Shown one piece after another: positions 17,688-28,287 of a stretch of 64,000 nt of DNA. The position numbers and the translations under genes are program-made. The stretch is from Sedimenticola selenatireducens. Lineage in GTDB: Bacteria > Pseudomonadota > Gammaproteobacteria > Chromatiales > Chromatiaceae. The DNA is taken from contig NZ_VMNH01000005.1 in assembly GCF_007625115.1 (NCBI RefSeq), forward strand, positions 186,001 through 250,000, in the 5' to 3' direction. Positions within the stretch are counted from its first letter, which is position 1. Each line of letters starts with the position of its first letter. The notes under the pieces were generated by a model, which was not told where the DNA came from, ran no database searches, and was given only the letters and a program-made list of their open reading frames with translations.

Positions 17688-18791
17688 TCAGGGCCTATCT
17701 TCTGGCCGCCTTGCCAGAAAGGCCTTTCCTTGCGCCATCAACTCAACAAAGCCTTTTTCATCGCCATCCAGGACACGACCTGCCACTTGGGTCACGGCAT
17801 TCAACAGTGTCACCAACGCCCGAGGGGTGTGCGTATTCAAGGATTGGATTTCGAAATAGAGATAGGGATTCTCTTCTGCCACGTGACTGGCTACATCCAT
17901 CTGCGCATCAAAGGTGCTGCTGGAGAATTTGGCCAATCCTTCCGCCTGTTCACCGCTCTGAGAGAGCGCATTAAAGAAAGCAATGTTGACCGCATGCGAA
18001 AGTCCCAGCACGTAAGCCATGGCATGGTCATGATCATCCAGTGACATGCTAACCTGCTCGGCCATCGTTGAGTTAAACAGTTCCCGTACGGCGGCTGTCG
18101 CCTCTGCAACACCCAGATCCACAAACACCACGTTGCGCCCTGACAGTAGCTCCGTATCAGGTCCAAACATGGGATGGATAGACGTTACACGACAACCCGC
18201 TGCCACGAGATTATGCAGCGCAGGGTCCAGTGGCCCTTTGAGCGAACTGATATCAAAAATAATCCCGTCAGGCCTTCTGACAGCCAGCTCATCCAGCAAT
18301 ATTCGAGTCTCTTTGATGGGCGTGGCAATCACGATCATATCTTGGCTAAGATCGGTATCACCCAAAGAACCGTAACAGCGATAACCTGATGCGCCTCCTT
18401 TGGGATCACAGATCTCAACGCTGTAGCCCTGTGCAGACAAAAAACGCACAAACCACTGCCCCATCTGGCCGGCTCCCCCTATCACCAGTGCGCGCTTACC
18501 ACTACCAGTCTTCTCAGAGGTGACTTTATCCAACTCCTGTGCGGCCAATGAAGCCCTAATCAATAGACGGAACATCTCTTCGCCGATATCCTCATCCACA
18601 CCTACGCGACGTGCCGTCTGTCTGGCAAGATTCAACACATCTTTTTCCCGCGCATAGTCACGAGTGCCCTTGCCGGCAGATGATTTAACCCGACCAATTT
18701 CAGCCACAATCGCCTGACGACGGGCAACCATCTCCAACAACTCAACATCAAGGCAGGAGAGCTTCTCTCTCAGCGCCTGTAGATCCTTCAT
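17688..18791 (-). CDS. tyrA: Chorismate mutase / prephenate dehydrogenase
   Basis: A bifunctional enzyme of tyrosine synthesis, 367 residues, cytoplasmic. The N-terminal AroQ chorismate mutase occupies about residues 1-90 (LREKLSCLDVELLEMVARRQAIVAEI). It is followed by an NAD-binding prephenate dehydrogenase with the Rossmann motif VIGGAGQMGQWF, the SSLKG segment, and SIHPMFGPD with the substrate-binding histidine. Fusion and length match the enterobacterial TyrA type. The gene stands alone on the minus strand, followed 35 nt later by the uncharacterised 440-residue protein. Confidence 0.95.
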   Translation of the reverse strand: MKDLQALREKLSCLDVELLEMVARRQAIVAEIGRVKSSAGKGTRDYAREKDVLNLARQTARRVGVDEDIGEEMFRLLIRASLAAQELDKVTSEKTGSGKRALVIGGAGQMGQWFVRFLSAQGYSVEICDPKGGASGYRCYGSLGDTDLSQDMIVIATPIKETRILLDELAVRRPDGIIFDISSLKGPLDPALHNLVAAGCRVTSIHPMFGPDTELLSGRNVVFVDLGVAEATAAVRELFNSTMAEQVSMSLDDHDHAMAYVLGLSHAVNIAFFNALSQSGEQAEGLAKFSSSTFDAQMDVASHVAEENPYLYFEIQSLNTHTPRALVTLLNAVTQVAGRVLDGDEKGFVELMAQGKAFLARRPEDRP

Positions 18792-18881
18792 CGCTTTTTC
18801 CTAGCATTTGGTGTCAGCAATCGGGTAGGCCCGATACCGGCCTATAATGACTATATCGACACAACTCATTAATTCTGCAGA

Positions 18882-19496
18882 TTAATCGGGCCTGACCAGA
18901 GTAATGATCTCGCCACCAGCAAAATATTCCCTGGCACCCAACCGGCCGAGTGGATTGAGTCTGTCAGCATGAATCTTGAGTCGACCCTTTGCGTCCGTTT
19001 CTGCGACTGTATCATCGATATAGAGATGCGTCAGGCGGCCAAAGATCAGTGCCTGCGGGACAGGGCCCAGCTCTTTCACCTCGTATAACTCACAGGCCAT
19101 CGCCAGACGACAATCCGCCAGCCTTGGTAAACGGGAGCCAGGGAAATCCGCAAGCTCAAGGCCCAGCGTGTTCACTTCGGATAAACCGGCCGGCAGGGTT
19201 GCCGAGCTCTCATTCACCTGATTGATCTGCTCCACACTGGGCAGATGCACCACAAAAGAGGAACGTGCCTCGATATTGACCCGGGTATCTTTAGGAGTGC
19301 CATCCGGCTTCTTGCCCAGCGAAAGCATTATCAGCGGCGGATCGCTGCAGACGGCGTTGAAATAGGAGAAGGGTGCCAGATTGAAGTCACCCTCTGGGTT
19401 TTCGCTCAACACCCAGGCAATAGGCCGAGGGATGATCGCCTGGGTCATGGCAAAATAGGTATCCGTAGTACTCAGTTGAGCAAGATCAACAATCAT
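18882..19496 (-). CDS. Flavin reductase-like FMN-binding split-barrel protein
   Basis: A 204-residue protein of the flavin reductase family. It has the hallmark N-terminal IIPRPIAWVLS followed by NLAPFSYFNAVCSDPPLIMLSLG, where FMN binds, and a later SSFVVHLPSVEQINQVNESSA. Most members of this subgroup are flavoproteins of unknown substrate; NAD(P)H-dependent FMN reduction is the family activity. Its start overlaps the stop of the phosphodiesterase gene by 11 nt, so the two are probably translated from one mRNA. Confidence 0.88.
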   Translation of the reverse strand: MIVDLAQLSTTDTYFAMTQAIIPRPIAWVLSENPEGDFNLAPFSYFNAVCSDPPLIMLSLGKKPDGTPKDTRVNIEARSSFVVHLPSVEQINQVNESSATLPAGLSEVNTLGLELADFPGSRLPRLADCRLAMACELYEVKELGPVPQALIFGRLTHLYIDDTVAETDAKGRLKIHADRLNPLGRLGAREYFAGGEIITLVRPD

Positions 19497-20661
19497 AGGT
19501 AAGGTCCATACTGATCAGGGGAACGTGCATCTCATTGGACGACAGGCCGCCATGCACACCGATATGACTGAGCGGCCGCTCTCCCGGCATTTCGCTCGTC
19601 AGGATATAGTTCTGCTTCATGACCAGGGCATAGTGACCAATTCGATCATGCAACCGGGGGTGGGGCTCCCCCAAGCCAAACACCCCCTCTGCGAGGAGCT
19701 GTTCACTGGAAAACAGGGTGGTCGCCTCACCTAACTCCTGGTTGACGTAGGATTCAAACGCGTCCTTCCGATCAGGATGCACATAACAGAACGCCAACCG
19801 GGGCTCACCACACAACGGCATCATTAGGGTATCGGCAAGCACCGGGTGATCTGACAGCCGCAGAGTATGCTCAGGCTCGGTATCGACAAAGCCATGGTCG
19901 GCGGTTACCAGCACCAGGGTGTCGGTTCCTCTGAGACGCTCCGTCATATGGGCAAAGGCCTGGTCGAGCGTCTTCAGATGCACGGCCACCTCGCTGCTTC
20001 CCACACCATGCTCGTGTGCGAGGCTGTCAAATTCAGGCCAGTAAGCATAAATAAAATTACGTCCCTTAGCCGAATTCACGGCACCTTGTATCCCCTTGAA
20101 CATCCCCTGCATACCACCCCGGTAGGGGCGGATCTTGCCCTGCCCAGTAAAGGCGCGATTAAAGGTTGATCCAGCTATCCAGTCCGGAATCACCAGATGA
20201 CTCTCTGCTGACAGGCGATCATAGATGGGCGTAACACCGCTGAGTTGGCGCGGATGCAATATTCGCTCATCAATCGGCATACGACCCAACCGGGTGGTGT
20301 AGGGCAGTATGGTCAAAACCGAGCCGACTTCAGCAAAATAGGTAAACCAGCCGGTCAGTCCATGCTGCTGCGGTGGCAGCCCACTCAGGAAAGTGGGGAT
20401 CGCCGAAGCCGTAGTCGAGGGACAGACCGACGTGATTGAACCAACAGTATTGTGGAACAGGGTCGAATCGGGTGCCTGATCCTTGAGGTACTGATAGCCC
20501 AGTCCATCCACCACCAGCAACACCAGGTTGCGCACGCCGCCCAGCCGTTCACTGTCTAACCCAGCCAGTGGCACATAACCGGACTCCCAGCCCCCCATTG
20601 CAAGCGCAATGGAGGACATCAGATTGGCGATACTGCCGCCTTGGTAATCAGGAAATAGCAT
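19486..20661 (-). CDS. Alkaline phosphatase-superfamily phosphodiesterase / nucleotide pyrophosphatase
   Basis: A 391-residue metal-dependent hydrolase of the type I phosphodiesterase/nucleotide pyrophosphatase group. Seen are the first metal-site aspartate in LVVDGLGYQYL, the nucleophilic threonine in CPSTTASAIPTFLSGLPPQ, the second metal site in YWPEFDSLAHEHG, and TADHGFVDT with HIGVHGGLS for the remaining ligands. No signal peptide is evident, so it is probably cytoplasmic. The natural substrate is not known. It overlaps the flavin reductase-like gene and lies 3 nt behind the FKBP gene, so slyD-like, phosphodiesterase and flavin-protein genes probably form one operon. Confidence 0.88.
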   Translation of the reverse strand: MLFPDYQGGSIANLMSSIALAMGGWESGYVPLAGLDSERLGGVRNLVLLVVDGLGYQYLKDQAPDSTLFHNTVGSITSVCPSTTASAIPTFLSGLPPQQHGLTGWFTYFAEVGSVLTILPYTTRLGRMPIDERILHPRQLSGVTPIYDRLSAESHLVIPDWIAGSTFNRAFTGQGKIRPYRGGMQGMFKGIQGAVNSAKGRNFIYAYWPEFDSLAHEHGVGSSEVAVHLKTLDQAFAHMTERLRGTDTLVLVTADHGFVDTEPEHTLRLSDHPVLADTLMMPLCGEPRLAFCYVHPDRKDAFESYVNQELGEATTLFSSEQLLAEGVFGLGEPHPRLHDRIGHYALVMKQNYILTSEMPGERPLSHIGVHGGLSSNEMHVPLISMDLTYDC

Positions 20662-20664
20662 AAA

Positions 20665-21096
20665 TTAGGCGGCAACCTCTACCAGTTCCAACTCAAAAGT
20701 AAGCGCCTTGCCTGCAAGCGGGTGATTGCCATCCAGCGTTGCTACGGCTTCATCCAACTCGATTACAGTCAGGCGAAAAACCTGGCCATCTGGACCTTGC
20801 GCCTGTAACTGGACGCCCAGCGCCAACTCAATCTCAGCCGGAATCTGCTCACGTTCCACTTGCTGTACCAGCTCTGGTTGATGTTCACCATAGGCTTGGT
20901 CAGCCGGAATATTTATCGTCTTGGTTTCACCGACCTGCATCGCTTCAATGGCCTGCTCGAAACCCGGAATCACCTGCCCTTGACCCAGGGTAAATTCCAG
21001 CGGCTCACGCCCTGCTGATGAATCAAACTGAGTACCATCTTCCAGTGTACCGGTATAGTGAACTTTGACCTTCTGGCCGAGTTGAGGTGATGACAT
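20665..21096 (-). CDS. FKBP-type peptidyl-prolyl isomerase, SlyD-like
   Basis: A 143-residue proline isomerase and chaperone. The FKBP half is VKVHYTGTLEDGTQFDSS to QVIPGFEQAIEAMQVGE. The inserted flap domain characteristic of SlyD/FkpB follows (YGEHQPELVQQVEREQIPAE to VIELDEAVATLDGNHPLAGKALTFELELVEV). The metal-binding histidine/cysteine tail of E. coli SlyD is absent, as in many short homologues. The ATG at 21096 is preceded by GGAG; a TTG 12 nt upstream is less likely. Confidence 0.9.
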   Translation of the reverse strand: MSSPQLGQKVKVHYTGTLEDGTQFDSSAGREPLEFTLGQGQVIPGFEQAIEAMQVGETKTINIPADQAYGEHQPELVQQVEREQIPAEIELALGVQLQAQGPDGQVFRLTVIELDEAVATLDGNHPLAGKALTFELELVEVAA

Positions 21097-21274
21097 ATCC
21101 GTCTCCAAGTAATTTACGTAGTGTCAAAATGCAGATCAGACAGCTTCCGCTAATCTGCGCATGTGATTGCAACCACGCACGAGTACACGGCTAACAACCA
21201 TAATCCTCTCAAGTGAGGACACAGAGCGTTTATGATGGCATGATTTCCCCATCATTTCCGCACCCAATACCGTC

Positions 21275-21877
21275 ATGCCATTGAGAGAATCAAAAAAGGC
21301 CTCCCGTAATCAGGCCGTTCTACGCTATAAAAAACAGCGTCAAAGAAACCTACTGGCCAAACCAGGTCCCCATCAATTTGTTATTGTAATGGATCACCTC
21401 AAGGCCGGATTTAACGTCCCGAAGATATTCCGCAGCGCCGAGGCATTTGGCGCCCAGGAGGTCCACCTGATTGATATTGGCATGTTCGATCCAGCACCGG
21501 GAAAAGGCTCATTCAAAAAAGTACCCGCCCGCTTCCTCGACAGCTTTGATCAGAGCTACCAGGACCTTACAGAGCGAGGCTACACCCTGTTCACTTTAGA
21601 GGCCGATCAAGGCGAATCGCTCTATGCAGCCACACTGCCAGAGAAATGTGCCTTTGTATTCGGCCATGAAGAGCGGGGGATCAGCTTTGATCCGGATAAT
21701 TACCCAGAAATACGCCGCCTCACGATACCGCAGTTTGGGCAGGTAGAGAGTCTCAATGTCAGCATTGCCGCCTCCATTGTAATGTACGAATATGTGCGGC
21801 AACAGGGCGACAAAACGGCCGTCGTCCAGCCACCCAGAAGTGAACAAAAAATACGCAGGAAAGGAGATTCCAACTAG
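21275..21877 (+). CDS. SpoU/TrmH-family RNA 2'-O-methyltransferase
   Basis: A 200-residue trefoil-knot (SPOUT) methyltransferase that uses S-adenosylmethionine. Motif 1 is visible as LKAGFNVPKIFRSAEAFGAQEVHLI, motif 2 as FVFGHEERGIS, and motif 3 as LTIPQFGQVESLNVSIAASIVMYEY. The N-terminus is short and basic. The target (tRNA or rRNA) cannot be told from the sequence. Its last codons overlap the convergent sensor gene by 4 nt. Confidence 0.88.
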   Translation: MPLRESKKASRNQAVLRYKKQRQRNLLAKPGPHQFVIVMDHLKAGFNVPKIFRSAEAFGAQEVHLIDIGMFDPAPGKGSFKKVPARFLDSFDQSYQDLTERGYTLFTLEADQGESLYAATLPEKCAFVFGHEERGISFDPDNYPEIRRLTIPQFGQVESLNVSIAASIVMYEYVRQQGDKTAVVQPPRSEQKIRRKGDSN

Positions 21878-23538
21878 TTTTCAGTACGCTCTTCGCGCTG
21901 CCTTCTAAAGATCACCACGGCCCCAGGTAACTCCCCATTGGCGATTGGATAGGCTGAATACTCCACCGCCAGGGCTGCGCCTTCGGCATGCCAGAACAGC
22001 CCCTCTTCACGCCCCCGCTTGCCGTTCCGACAGGCCGCATAGAGTGCTGAGTCTTTTTCAGGATAGGGCTGATTACCCTCCCGGGTATGTTGAACCAAAT
22101 CGTGAAATTTACTGCCAATTAATTCATCCTTCCTGTAGCCCAACATCTCCAGAGCGGCAGAATTGGCAAAAGTACATCGACCCAGACCATTCAGTCCACA
22201 GATCCCGTCACCGGCCGACTCCAACAACAGCTGTAGCTGATGATGCAGATGGGTCAGTTCACGGGCCGTCTCTTTCTGATCGGTTACGTCAAGACCAATA
22301 CCACCGACTATGACCTCATCACCCTGCAATCCTGTAATGGGGAAACGTATCATTCGCCAATGGCTGGGACGCTCATCCCAGGGGTGAACCTCTGTTGATT
22401 CAACCGGGCGCCCCTCCTCAAGCACCCTGATCTCCTCCTCCTCCCTGACATCAAGGTCCCGCTCTGGCCAGATCTCTGTAGATTGCCGGCCAATCACGTC
22501 CGCCTCGTGCAAATGATTCGTCTGCTCCCAGACCGGGTTTACAAACAGATATTGGCCTGTCGATGACTTCATATAGGCGATACCCGGCAGATTACGCATG
22601 AACGCGGTAAAACGTTCATTCATCTCTCTGATCTCACCGGTTTTCAGCGTGACGCTGCGTCGTAACAACAACACTCCTACCGCGAGCATCACCATCAGCA
22701 ACAACAGGAACAACAAAACCCAGAGTAGCCACTCAGGTATTTCCAACGCCATGGAGTCACCAAACCACTTTTCCTGGAACTGGTAAAACTGAGAACTACG
22801 GTCTCCCTTCAAACGGGTCAGATGATAATCAAGACGCTGCATGCGCTTGGCGTTAGGAATCTGTCCATTCAGGGGTGAAAGGGCAATACGAATCTCTGCC
22901 GGATTAAATATCACCGACGATTTTATCAAGGGATACTGCTGAAAGCCGGCCAGATCGAATGATCGAGGAATCAATCCCGCATCTACCGGTCCATGATCAA
23001 CCCAGGCCAGGACAGACTCATAATCACTGACCTCAAGAAAACGTACTTGTATATCAAAGCGCGCCGCCAACTCCTTAAGATCTGCAAAGTGTGGGTCGCT
23101 GGAGAGTGCTACAACGGTCTTGCCGGCAAGATCCAACGGTGACTTGATGGCGTCTTTTCCGGCCATAACGATCTGGCCCCAGTTAACATAGAGACTCTCA
23201 CGGTTGTAATCCAAGCGCCGCTGCTTCGCCTCACTCGAGGAGATGGGCGTGAGCATCTGGATCTCCCCCAGCACCAATAGCTGATTACACTCATCCCAGT
23301 TACAAGGGACATATTCAATCTGCCACCCCTCTTCACGGGCAATGAGATTCATCAAATCGATGATGAAACCAGAAACATGTTCAGTATCGGCAACCTGAAC
23401 CAGGGGGGGTTTATCATGGACACCGATGCGAATGGTTTCAGCCGCACCCACGGCATTCGCCAGCAAGAGTGCCGACAGAATCGGCAATGCCCACTTTAAA
23501 ATACGGTTTATTATTGGTTCATTTACCCACCAGCCCAT
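21874..23538 (-). CDS. Orphan sensor: periplasmic binding domain, membrane helix and two PAS domains, no output domain
   Basis: A 554-residue protein. A signal peptide or first helix (about 13-32) is followed by one type-3 periplasmic binding domain (about 35-262), a membrane helix (268-292), and two PAS domains (about 305-420 with NLPGIAYMKSSTGQY, and 430-545 with LLESAGDGICGLNGLG and EMLGYRKDELIGSKF). It stops directly after the second PAS in RRQREERTEN, the point at which a GGDEF or kinase domain normally begins. No such domain follows on the strand; the end overlaps the SpoU gene. It may be a truncated cyclase or kinase, or may signal through a partner. Confidence 0.85.
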   Translation of the reverse strand: MGWWVNEPIINRILKWALPILSALLLANAVGAAETIRIGVHDKPPLVQVADTEHVSGFIIDLMNLIAREEGWQIEYVPCNWDECNQLLVLGEIQMLTPISSSEAKQRRLDYNRESLYVNWGQIVMAGKDAIKSPLDLAGKTVVALSSDPHFADLKELAARFDIQVRFLEVSDYESVLAWVDHGPVDAGLIPRSFDLAGFQQYPLIKSSVIFNPAEIRIALSPLNGQIPNAKRMQRLDYHLTRLKGDRSSQFYQFQEKWFGDSMALEIPEWLLWVLLFLLLLMVMLAVGVLLLRRSVTLKTGEIREMNERFTAFMRNLPGIAYMKSSTGQYLFVNPVWEQTNHLHEADVIGRQSTEIWPERDLDVREEEEIRVLEEGRPVESTEVHPWDERPSHWRMIRFPITGLQGDEVIVGGIGLDVTDQKETARELTHLHHQLQLLLESAGDGICGLNGLGRCTFANSAALEMLGYRKDELIGSKFHDLVQHTREGNQPYPEKDSALYAACRNGKRGREEGLFWHAEGAALAVEYSAYPIANGELPGAVVIFRRQREERTEN

Positions 23539-23674
23539 CGAAAAAGTGTATCCCGTTCTTGACCAAAGTGGGATAACTTCTTATTCCTTTCGGGATTAAA
23601 TCGCAACAAAAGTGCATTTTTCATAGAAAACACCCGTTATTAACCAAGAAAAACACTACAGATTTTCCCTTAAG

Positions 23675-23697
23675 GGCACAGCACACTATAATGTGCC
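23675..23697 (+). promoter_or_regulatory. metH promoter with palindrome over the -10 box
   Basis: A consensus TATAAT lies at 23687-23692, inside an inverted repeat GGCACA (23675-23680) and TGTGCC (23692-23697). A poor -35 (TTTCCC, 23664-23669) sits 17 nt upstream, which suggests an activator. Transcription would start near 23699, about 30 nt before the ATG chosen for metH. The palindrome is well placed for a repressor or activator. Confidence 0.5.
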
Positions 23698-23728
23698 GCT
23701 TTCTCCAGATATTTTGAGTCTCGAATTC

Positions 23729-26700
23729 ATGAAACGCCCAGACGACACGACTGCTCAACTGCTCTCCCTATTGCAACAGCGCATCCTCATTCTGGACGGC
23801 GCAATGGGCACCATGATCCAACGACACAAACTGACTGAAGCCGATTATCGCGGTGAGCGCTGTGCCGACTGGCCCTCTGATCTGAAGGGAAACAATGACC
23901 TGCTCTCAATCACCCAGCCTGAAATAATCAGCGGTATTCATCAAGCCTATCTGGATGCTGGTGCGGATATCCTGGAGACCAATACCTTTGGGGCCAACCG
24001 TATCTCGATGGCAGATTACCAGATGGAATCGCTCAGCTACGAGATGAACGTAGCCTCTGCCCAACTCGCACGAACGGTCGCTGATGCGGCCAGCACGGCA
24101 GACCGACCCCGCTTTGTCGCCGGCGTTCTGGGCCCGACCAACCGCACCTGTTCTCTGTCACCGGATGTGAATGACCCCGGTTTTCGCAACATCACCTTCG
24201 ATGATCTGGTGACAGCCTATGCCGAGGCAACCCGCGGACTGATTGAGGGCGGCAGTGACATCATTCTCATCGAGACCATTTTCGACACCCTGAATGCCAA
24301 GGCCGCCAGCTTTGCGGTTGAGCAGGTGTTTGAGGAAGACCAGGTTTCTCTACCGGTGATGATCTCCGGCACCATCACCGATGCCTCTGGACGCACCTTG
24401 TCTGGACAGACCACCGAGGCCTTTTATAACTCACTGCGGCATATCAGGCCGATCTCTATCGGACTGAACTGTGCACTAGGCCCCGATCAGTTGCGCCAGT
24501 ACGTCGAAGAGATGTCACGCATTTCCGAGACCCATGTCTCTGCCCATCCCAACGCCGGCCTGCCCAATGAATTTGGCCAGTATGACTTGGGGCCGGATGA
24601 AATGGCCACCCAAATCAGGGAGTGGGCCAGTAGTGGCTTTCTGAATATCGTCGGCGGTTGCTGTGGCACCTCGCCGGACCATATTCGTGCTATTGCCCAA
24701 GCGGTGGCCGACCTGCCGCCACGCCAACTGCCCAAGATCGAGAAGGCCTGTCGACTCTCAGGGCTGGAACCTCAGACCATCACGCCTGAGAGCCTGTTCG
24801 TCAACGTGGGTGAGCGCGCTAATGTCACCGGCTCCGCCAAGTTCAAACGCCTGATCATGGAAGAGCAGTTCGACGAGGCACTGGATATCTGTCGGGAGCA
24901 GGTTCAAAACGGCGCCCAGATCATCGATGTCAACATGGACGAGGCAATGCTCGATTCCAAGGCCGCGATGACCCGCTTCCTCAATCTGATTGCATCCGAG
25001 CCCGATATATCCAAGGTGCCGGTCATGGTCGACTCCTCGAAATGGGAAGTGTTGGAGGCCGGGCTGAAATGCATTCAAGGTAAAGGTGTAGTCAACTCCA
25101 TCTCCATGAAAGAGGGCGAAGACAACTTCATTCGTCAGGCACAACTGCTGAAACGCTATGGCGCTGCCGCTGTCATTATGGCGTTTGATGAAGCCGGCCA
25201 GGCCGATACCCTGGAGCGTAAAGTCGCGATCTGTACACGGGCTTACAAACTACTGACTGAGCAAGTCGGTTTTCCTCCCGAAGATATCATCTTTGACCCT
25301 AACGTCTTTGCCATCGCTACCGGCATCGATGAGCACAATAATTATGGCGTCGACTTTATCCAGGCCACCCGAGAGATCACCCGCACCCTGCCCCATGCCC
25401 TGATCTCAGGCGGCATCTCCAATGTCTCATTCTCTTTCCGGGGCAATAACCCGGTGCGCGAGGCGATACATGCCGTGTTCCTCTATCACGCCATTCAGGC
25501 TGGACTGACCATGGGTATCGTCAATGCCGGTCAGTTAGCGATCTATGACGACCTTCCTCAAGAGCTGAGAGAGCGGGTGGAAGATGTCGTATTGAACAGA
25601 CGCCCGGATGCCACCGAGCGCCTACTGGAAATTGCCGAAAAATATCGGGGCGATGGCAGTACCAATGAAAAGAAAGAGGATCTCAGCTGGCGTGAATTAC
25701 CCATCAAAGAGCGCCTTGAACATGCCCTGGTAAAAGGCATCACCGAATATATCGATGAAGACACTGAGGCCGCCCGACAACAATCGAAACGCGCCCTGGA
25801 TGTCATCGAAGGCCCTTTGATGGATGGCATGAATCGGGTCGGTGATCTATTTAGTGCCGGGAAGATGTTCCTGCCACAGGTGGTCAAATCAGCCCGGGTT
25901 ATGAAACGGGCAGTGGCCTATCTGGAACCGTTCATTCAGCAAGAGAAAAGTATTAATGCGGCGCCAAACGGCAAGATTCTCCTGGCTACGGTAAAAGGCG
26001 ATGTCCATGACATCGGTAAAAACATTGTTGGAGTAGTCCTTCAGTGCAACAGCTATGAAGTGATTGATCTGGGCGTGATGGTGCCCGCCGAGACCATCTT
26101 ACAGAAGGCGAAGGAACATAAAGTCGATATTATCGGTCTTTCTGGATTGATCACCCCGTCACTGGATGAGATGGTGCATATCGCCAAGGAGATGGAGCGT
26201 CAGAATATGCAGATCCCGCTCCTGATTGGCGGGGCCACCACCTCACTCATTCACACGGCGGTAAAAATACACCCCGGCTACAGCGGTCCGTCAGTCTATG
26301 TGCCGGATGCCTCTCGTGCAGTCGGTGTGGCCAGCACGCTGCTCTCTGCCGATAGGCGGGATGAATACATCAACAGCCTGAAGACCGATTACGCGGAAGC
26401 GCGTGAACGCCGTGCCAATCAGCAACAGAACAGAAACCTGATCCCCCTAGGCGAGGCGCAGTTGAATCGCCCCCCCATCGACTGGGCGAGCTATCAGCCA
26501 CCAGCCCCCCTCAAACCCGGCATCCATCTGCTTAAGGACATCAATCTGGCAGAGCTGGTCCCCTACATTGATTGGACCTTCTTCTTCCATGCCTGGGAGT
26601 TAAGAGGAAGTTACCCGAAGATCCTGCAGGATGAGGAGAAGGGTGTCGAGGCACAAAAACTGTTCAACGATGCTCAGGCGATGCTGAAACAGATTATTGA

Positions 26701-27421
26701 CGAGCACTGGCTTCAGGCCCATGCCATAGTCGGCATTCTGCCGGCGAACAGCGAGGGGGATGATGTTACCGTTTATCAGGACGAATCACGAGATCAGGTT
26801 GCGACCCGCTTTCACTTCCTACGCAAACAGGGTAAACAGCCAGCCGGACGTTACAACGACTGTTTGGCGGACTTTATTGCACCCAAATCCAGCGGGCTGA
26901 AGGATTATATTGGCGGCTTCGCCTGCAGTGCCGGCATCGGCATTGATGAAAAGGTCGCAGAATTCGAGGCCAACCACGACGATTACAGCGCCATTATGTT
27001 GAAGGCACTGGCAGATCGGCTGGCGGAAGCACTGGCTGAACACCTCCATCTACAGGTACGCAAACAGCTCTGGGGCTATGCCCCGGATGAAGCACTGGAT
27101 CACCGCGCCCTGATCAAAGAGCAGTACCAGGGCATCCGTCCCGCCATCGGCTATCCCGCTTCACCCGATCACACCGAAAAGCGCATCCTTTGGGATCTGC
27201 TGGATATCGAGGCACAAACCGGTATATGGCTGACCGAATCGATGGCCATGGTCCCCACGGCTGCCGTCAGTGGACTCTACTTCAGCCATCCCGATGCACG
27301 CTATTTTGCGGTAGGCAAAATGACCAAGGACCAGATTGCCGATTATGCCAACCGCAAACAGATATCACTGGACGAGGCCGAACGCTGGCTAGCGCCTAAC
27401 TTGGGTTATGAGCCCGCTTGA
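23729..27421 (+). CDS. metH: Cobalamin-dependent methionine synthase
   Basis: Transfers a methyl group from methyltetrahydrofolate to homocysteine through B12; cytoplasmic. All four modules are present in 1230 residues. The homocysteine barrel has zinc-ligand cysteines near 248, 310 and 311 ([17 protein letters not shown]). The folate barrel ([13 protein letters not shown]) and the cobalamin module follow, with DVHDIGKN and cobalt-ligating H760. The C-terminal reactivation domain ends in [13 protein letters not shown]. The length matches E. coli MetH (1227). The ATG at 23729 is chosen because the in-frame GTG at 23693 falls in the promoter. With methylmalonyl-CoA mutase, it makes this organism dependent on cobalamin or on another methionine synthase as backup. 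Confidence 0.97.
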   Translation: MKRPDDTTAQLLSLLQQRILILDGAMGTMIQRHKLTEADYRGERCADWPSDLKGNNDLLSITQPEIISGIHQAYLDAGADILETNTFGANRISMADYQMESLSYEMNVASAQLARTVADAASTADRPRFVAGVLGPTNRTCSLSPDVNDPGFRNITFDDLVTAYAEATRGLIEGGSDIILIETIFDTLNAKAASFAVEQVFEEDQVSLPVMISGTITDASGRTLSGQTTEAFYNSLRHIRPISIGLNCALGPDQLRQYVEEMSRISETHVSAHPNAGLPNEFGQYDLGPDEMATQIREWASSGFLNIVGGCCGTSPDHIRAIAQAVADLPPRQLPKIEKACRLSGLEPQTITPESLFVNVGERANVTGSAKFKRLIMEEQFDEALDICREQVQNGAQIIDVNMDEAMLDSKAAMTRFLNLIASEPDISKVPVMVDSSKWEVLEAGLKCIQGKGVVNSISMKEGEDNFIRQAQLLKRYGAAAVIMAFDEAGQADTLERKVAICTRAYKLLTEQVGFPPEDIIFDPNVFAIATGIDEHNNYGVDFIQATREITRTLPHALISGGISNVSFSFRGNNPVREAIHAVFLYHAIQAGLTMGIVNAGQLAIYDDLPQELRERVEDVVLNRRPDATERLLEIAEKYRGDGSTNEKKEDLSWRELPIKERLEHALVKGITEYIDEDTEAARQQSKRALDVIEGPLMDGMNRVGDLFSAGKMFLPQVVKSARVMKRAVAYLEPFIQQEKSINAAPNGKILLATVKGDVHDIGKNIVGVVLQCNSYEVIDLGVMVPAETILQKAKEHKVDIIGLSGLITPSLDEMVHIAKEMERQNMQIPLLIGGATTSLIHTAVKIHPGYSGPSVYVPDASRAVGVASTLLSADRRDEYINSLKTDYAEARERRANQQQNRNLIPLGEAQLNRPPIDWASYQPPAPLKPGIHLLKDINLAELVPYIDWTFFFHAWELRGSYPKILQDEEKGVEAQKLFNDAQAMLKQIIDEHWLQAHAIVGILPANSEGDDVTVYQDESRDQVATRFHFLRKQGKQPAGRYNDCLADFIAPKSSGLKDYIGGFACSAGIGIDEKVAEFEANHDDYSAIMLKALADRLAEALAEHLHLQVRKQLWGYAPDEALDHRALIKEQYQGIRPAIGYPASPDHTEKRILWDLLDIEAQTGIWLTESMAMVPTAAVSGLYFSHPDARYFAVGKMTKDQIADYANRKQISLDEAERWLAPNLGYEPA

Positions 27422-28287
27422 GTCTGATCTGAAAGCTGGCGAAGGATCTCCTCCCAGTGACTGAAGCGAAGCAGATGCCCGGCCTCAGGCATACTATGCA
27501 ATTCAGCGGTGGGTAGCTGCTTCGACAAAAAAGATGTCATGGCAGGCGGGACACTATGATCTTTTTCACCCTGCCAGAGGGCAACCGGCATCGCTATACC
27601 GGACAGAAGATACGCCCAATCAGTCACCAGGAGCGCCAGATCACTTATCAGCCCAGCACCCCCCTGTTGCAGAGCACGCTGGGTATTTTTCCCGAGAATT
27701 TCACACAATTCCGGCTGACTCGATAGCAGCGACTGATCGCAGGCGGCCAGCCCCTGTATGAAATGGGCTGTCATTTGCTCAGGCATAGTGGCCAACGGCG
27801 CTATGGCCGACTCTAACTGCACCAAGTCTTGCCGAGCCAACCGAATCATCTCCTGATTGGACACAGACATCCCCTCGAAACAACCCGGACTGTCATACGG
27901 GGCCACACTTGATACCAGGATCAGACGGCGCACTCTTTTCGAGAGCTTGTGTGCCGTTGCAATCGCAAACGCACCGCCCGCCGAGTAGCCCAGTACATCG
28001 ACACAGGGAATTCCCAGGTGATCCAATAGAAACGCCACATCCTCCGCCCAGCGCTCAAAACTGTAAGCCGGATGCGCCTCAGACCCCCCGTAGCCTGGGC
28101 GCTCAGGGGCGATCAGGCTCACGGCATTTAACTCGGCCGCACACGCGCCCCACGCCACCTCATAGGCCGAGCCCGGCATGCCATGACAATACAGCACAGG
28201 CCTACCCCGAGGCGCGCCGGATAGTGAATAACTGAGGTTGCGGCCATCCGCTAACTGGATACGGTCAAAAGTGGGCATCCGATTCAT
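27406..28287 (-). CDS. Alpha/beta hydrolase
   Basis: A 293-residue alpha/beta-hydrolase fold protein. It has the oxyanion segment [12 protein letters not shown], the nucleophile elbow GYSAGGA, a late aspartate region in [11 protein letters not shown], and a histidine in [10 protein letters not shown], which completes a Ser-Asp-His triad. The substrate is unknown. No signal peptide is seen. Its start overlaps the stop of the LuxR-type gene by 4 nt (ATGA), so the two are translationally coupled; its 3' end runs 16 nt into the convergent metH. Confidence 0.9.
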   Translation of the reverse strand: MNRMPTFDRIQLADGRNLSYSLSGAPRGRPVLYCHGMPGSAYEVAWGACAAELNAVSLIAPERPGYGGSEAHPAYSFERWAEDVAFLLDHLGIPCVDVLGYSAGGAFAIATAHKLSKRVRRLILVSSVAPYDSPGCFEGMSVSNQEMIRLARQDLVQLESAIAPLATMPEQMTAHFIQGLAACDQSLLSSQPELCEILGKNTQRALQQGGAGLISDLALLVTDWAYLLSGIAMPVALWQGEKDHSVPPAMTSFLSKQLPTAELHSMPEAGHLLRFSHWEEILRQLSDQTQAGS

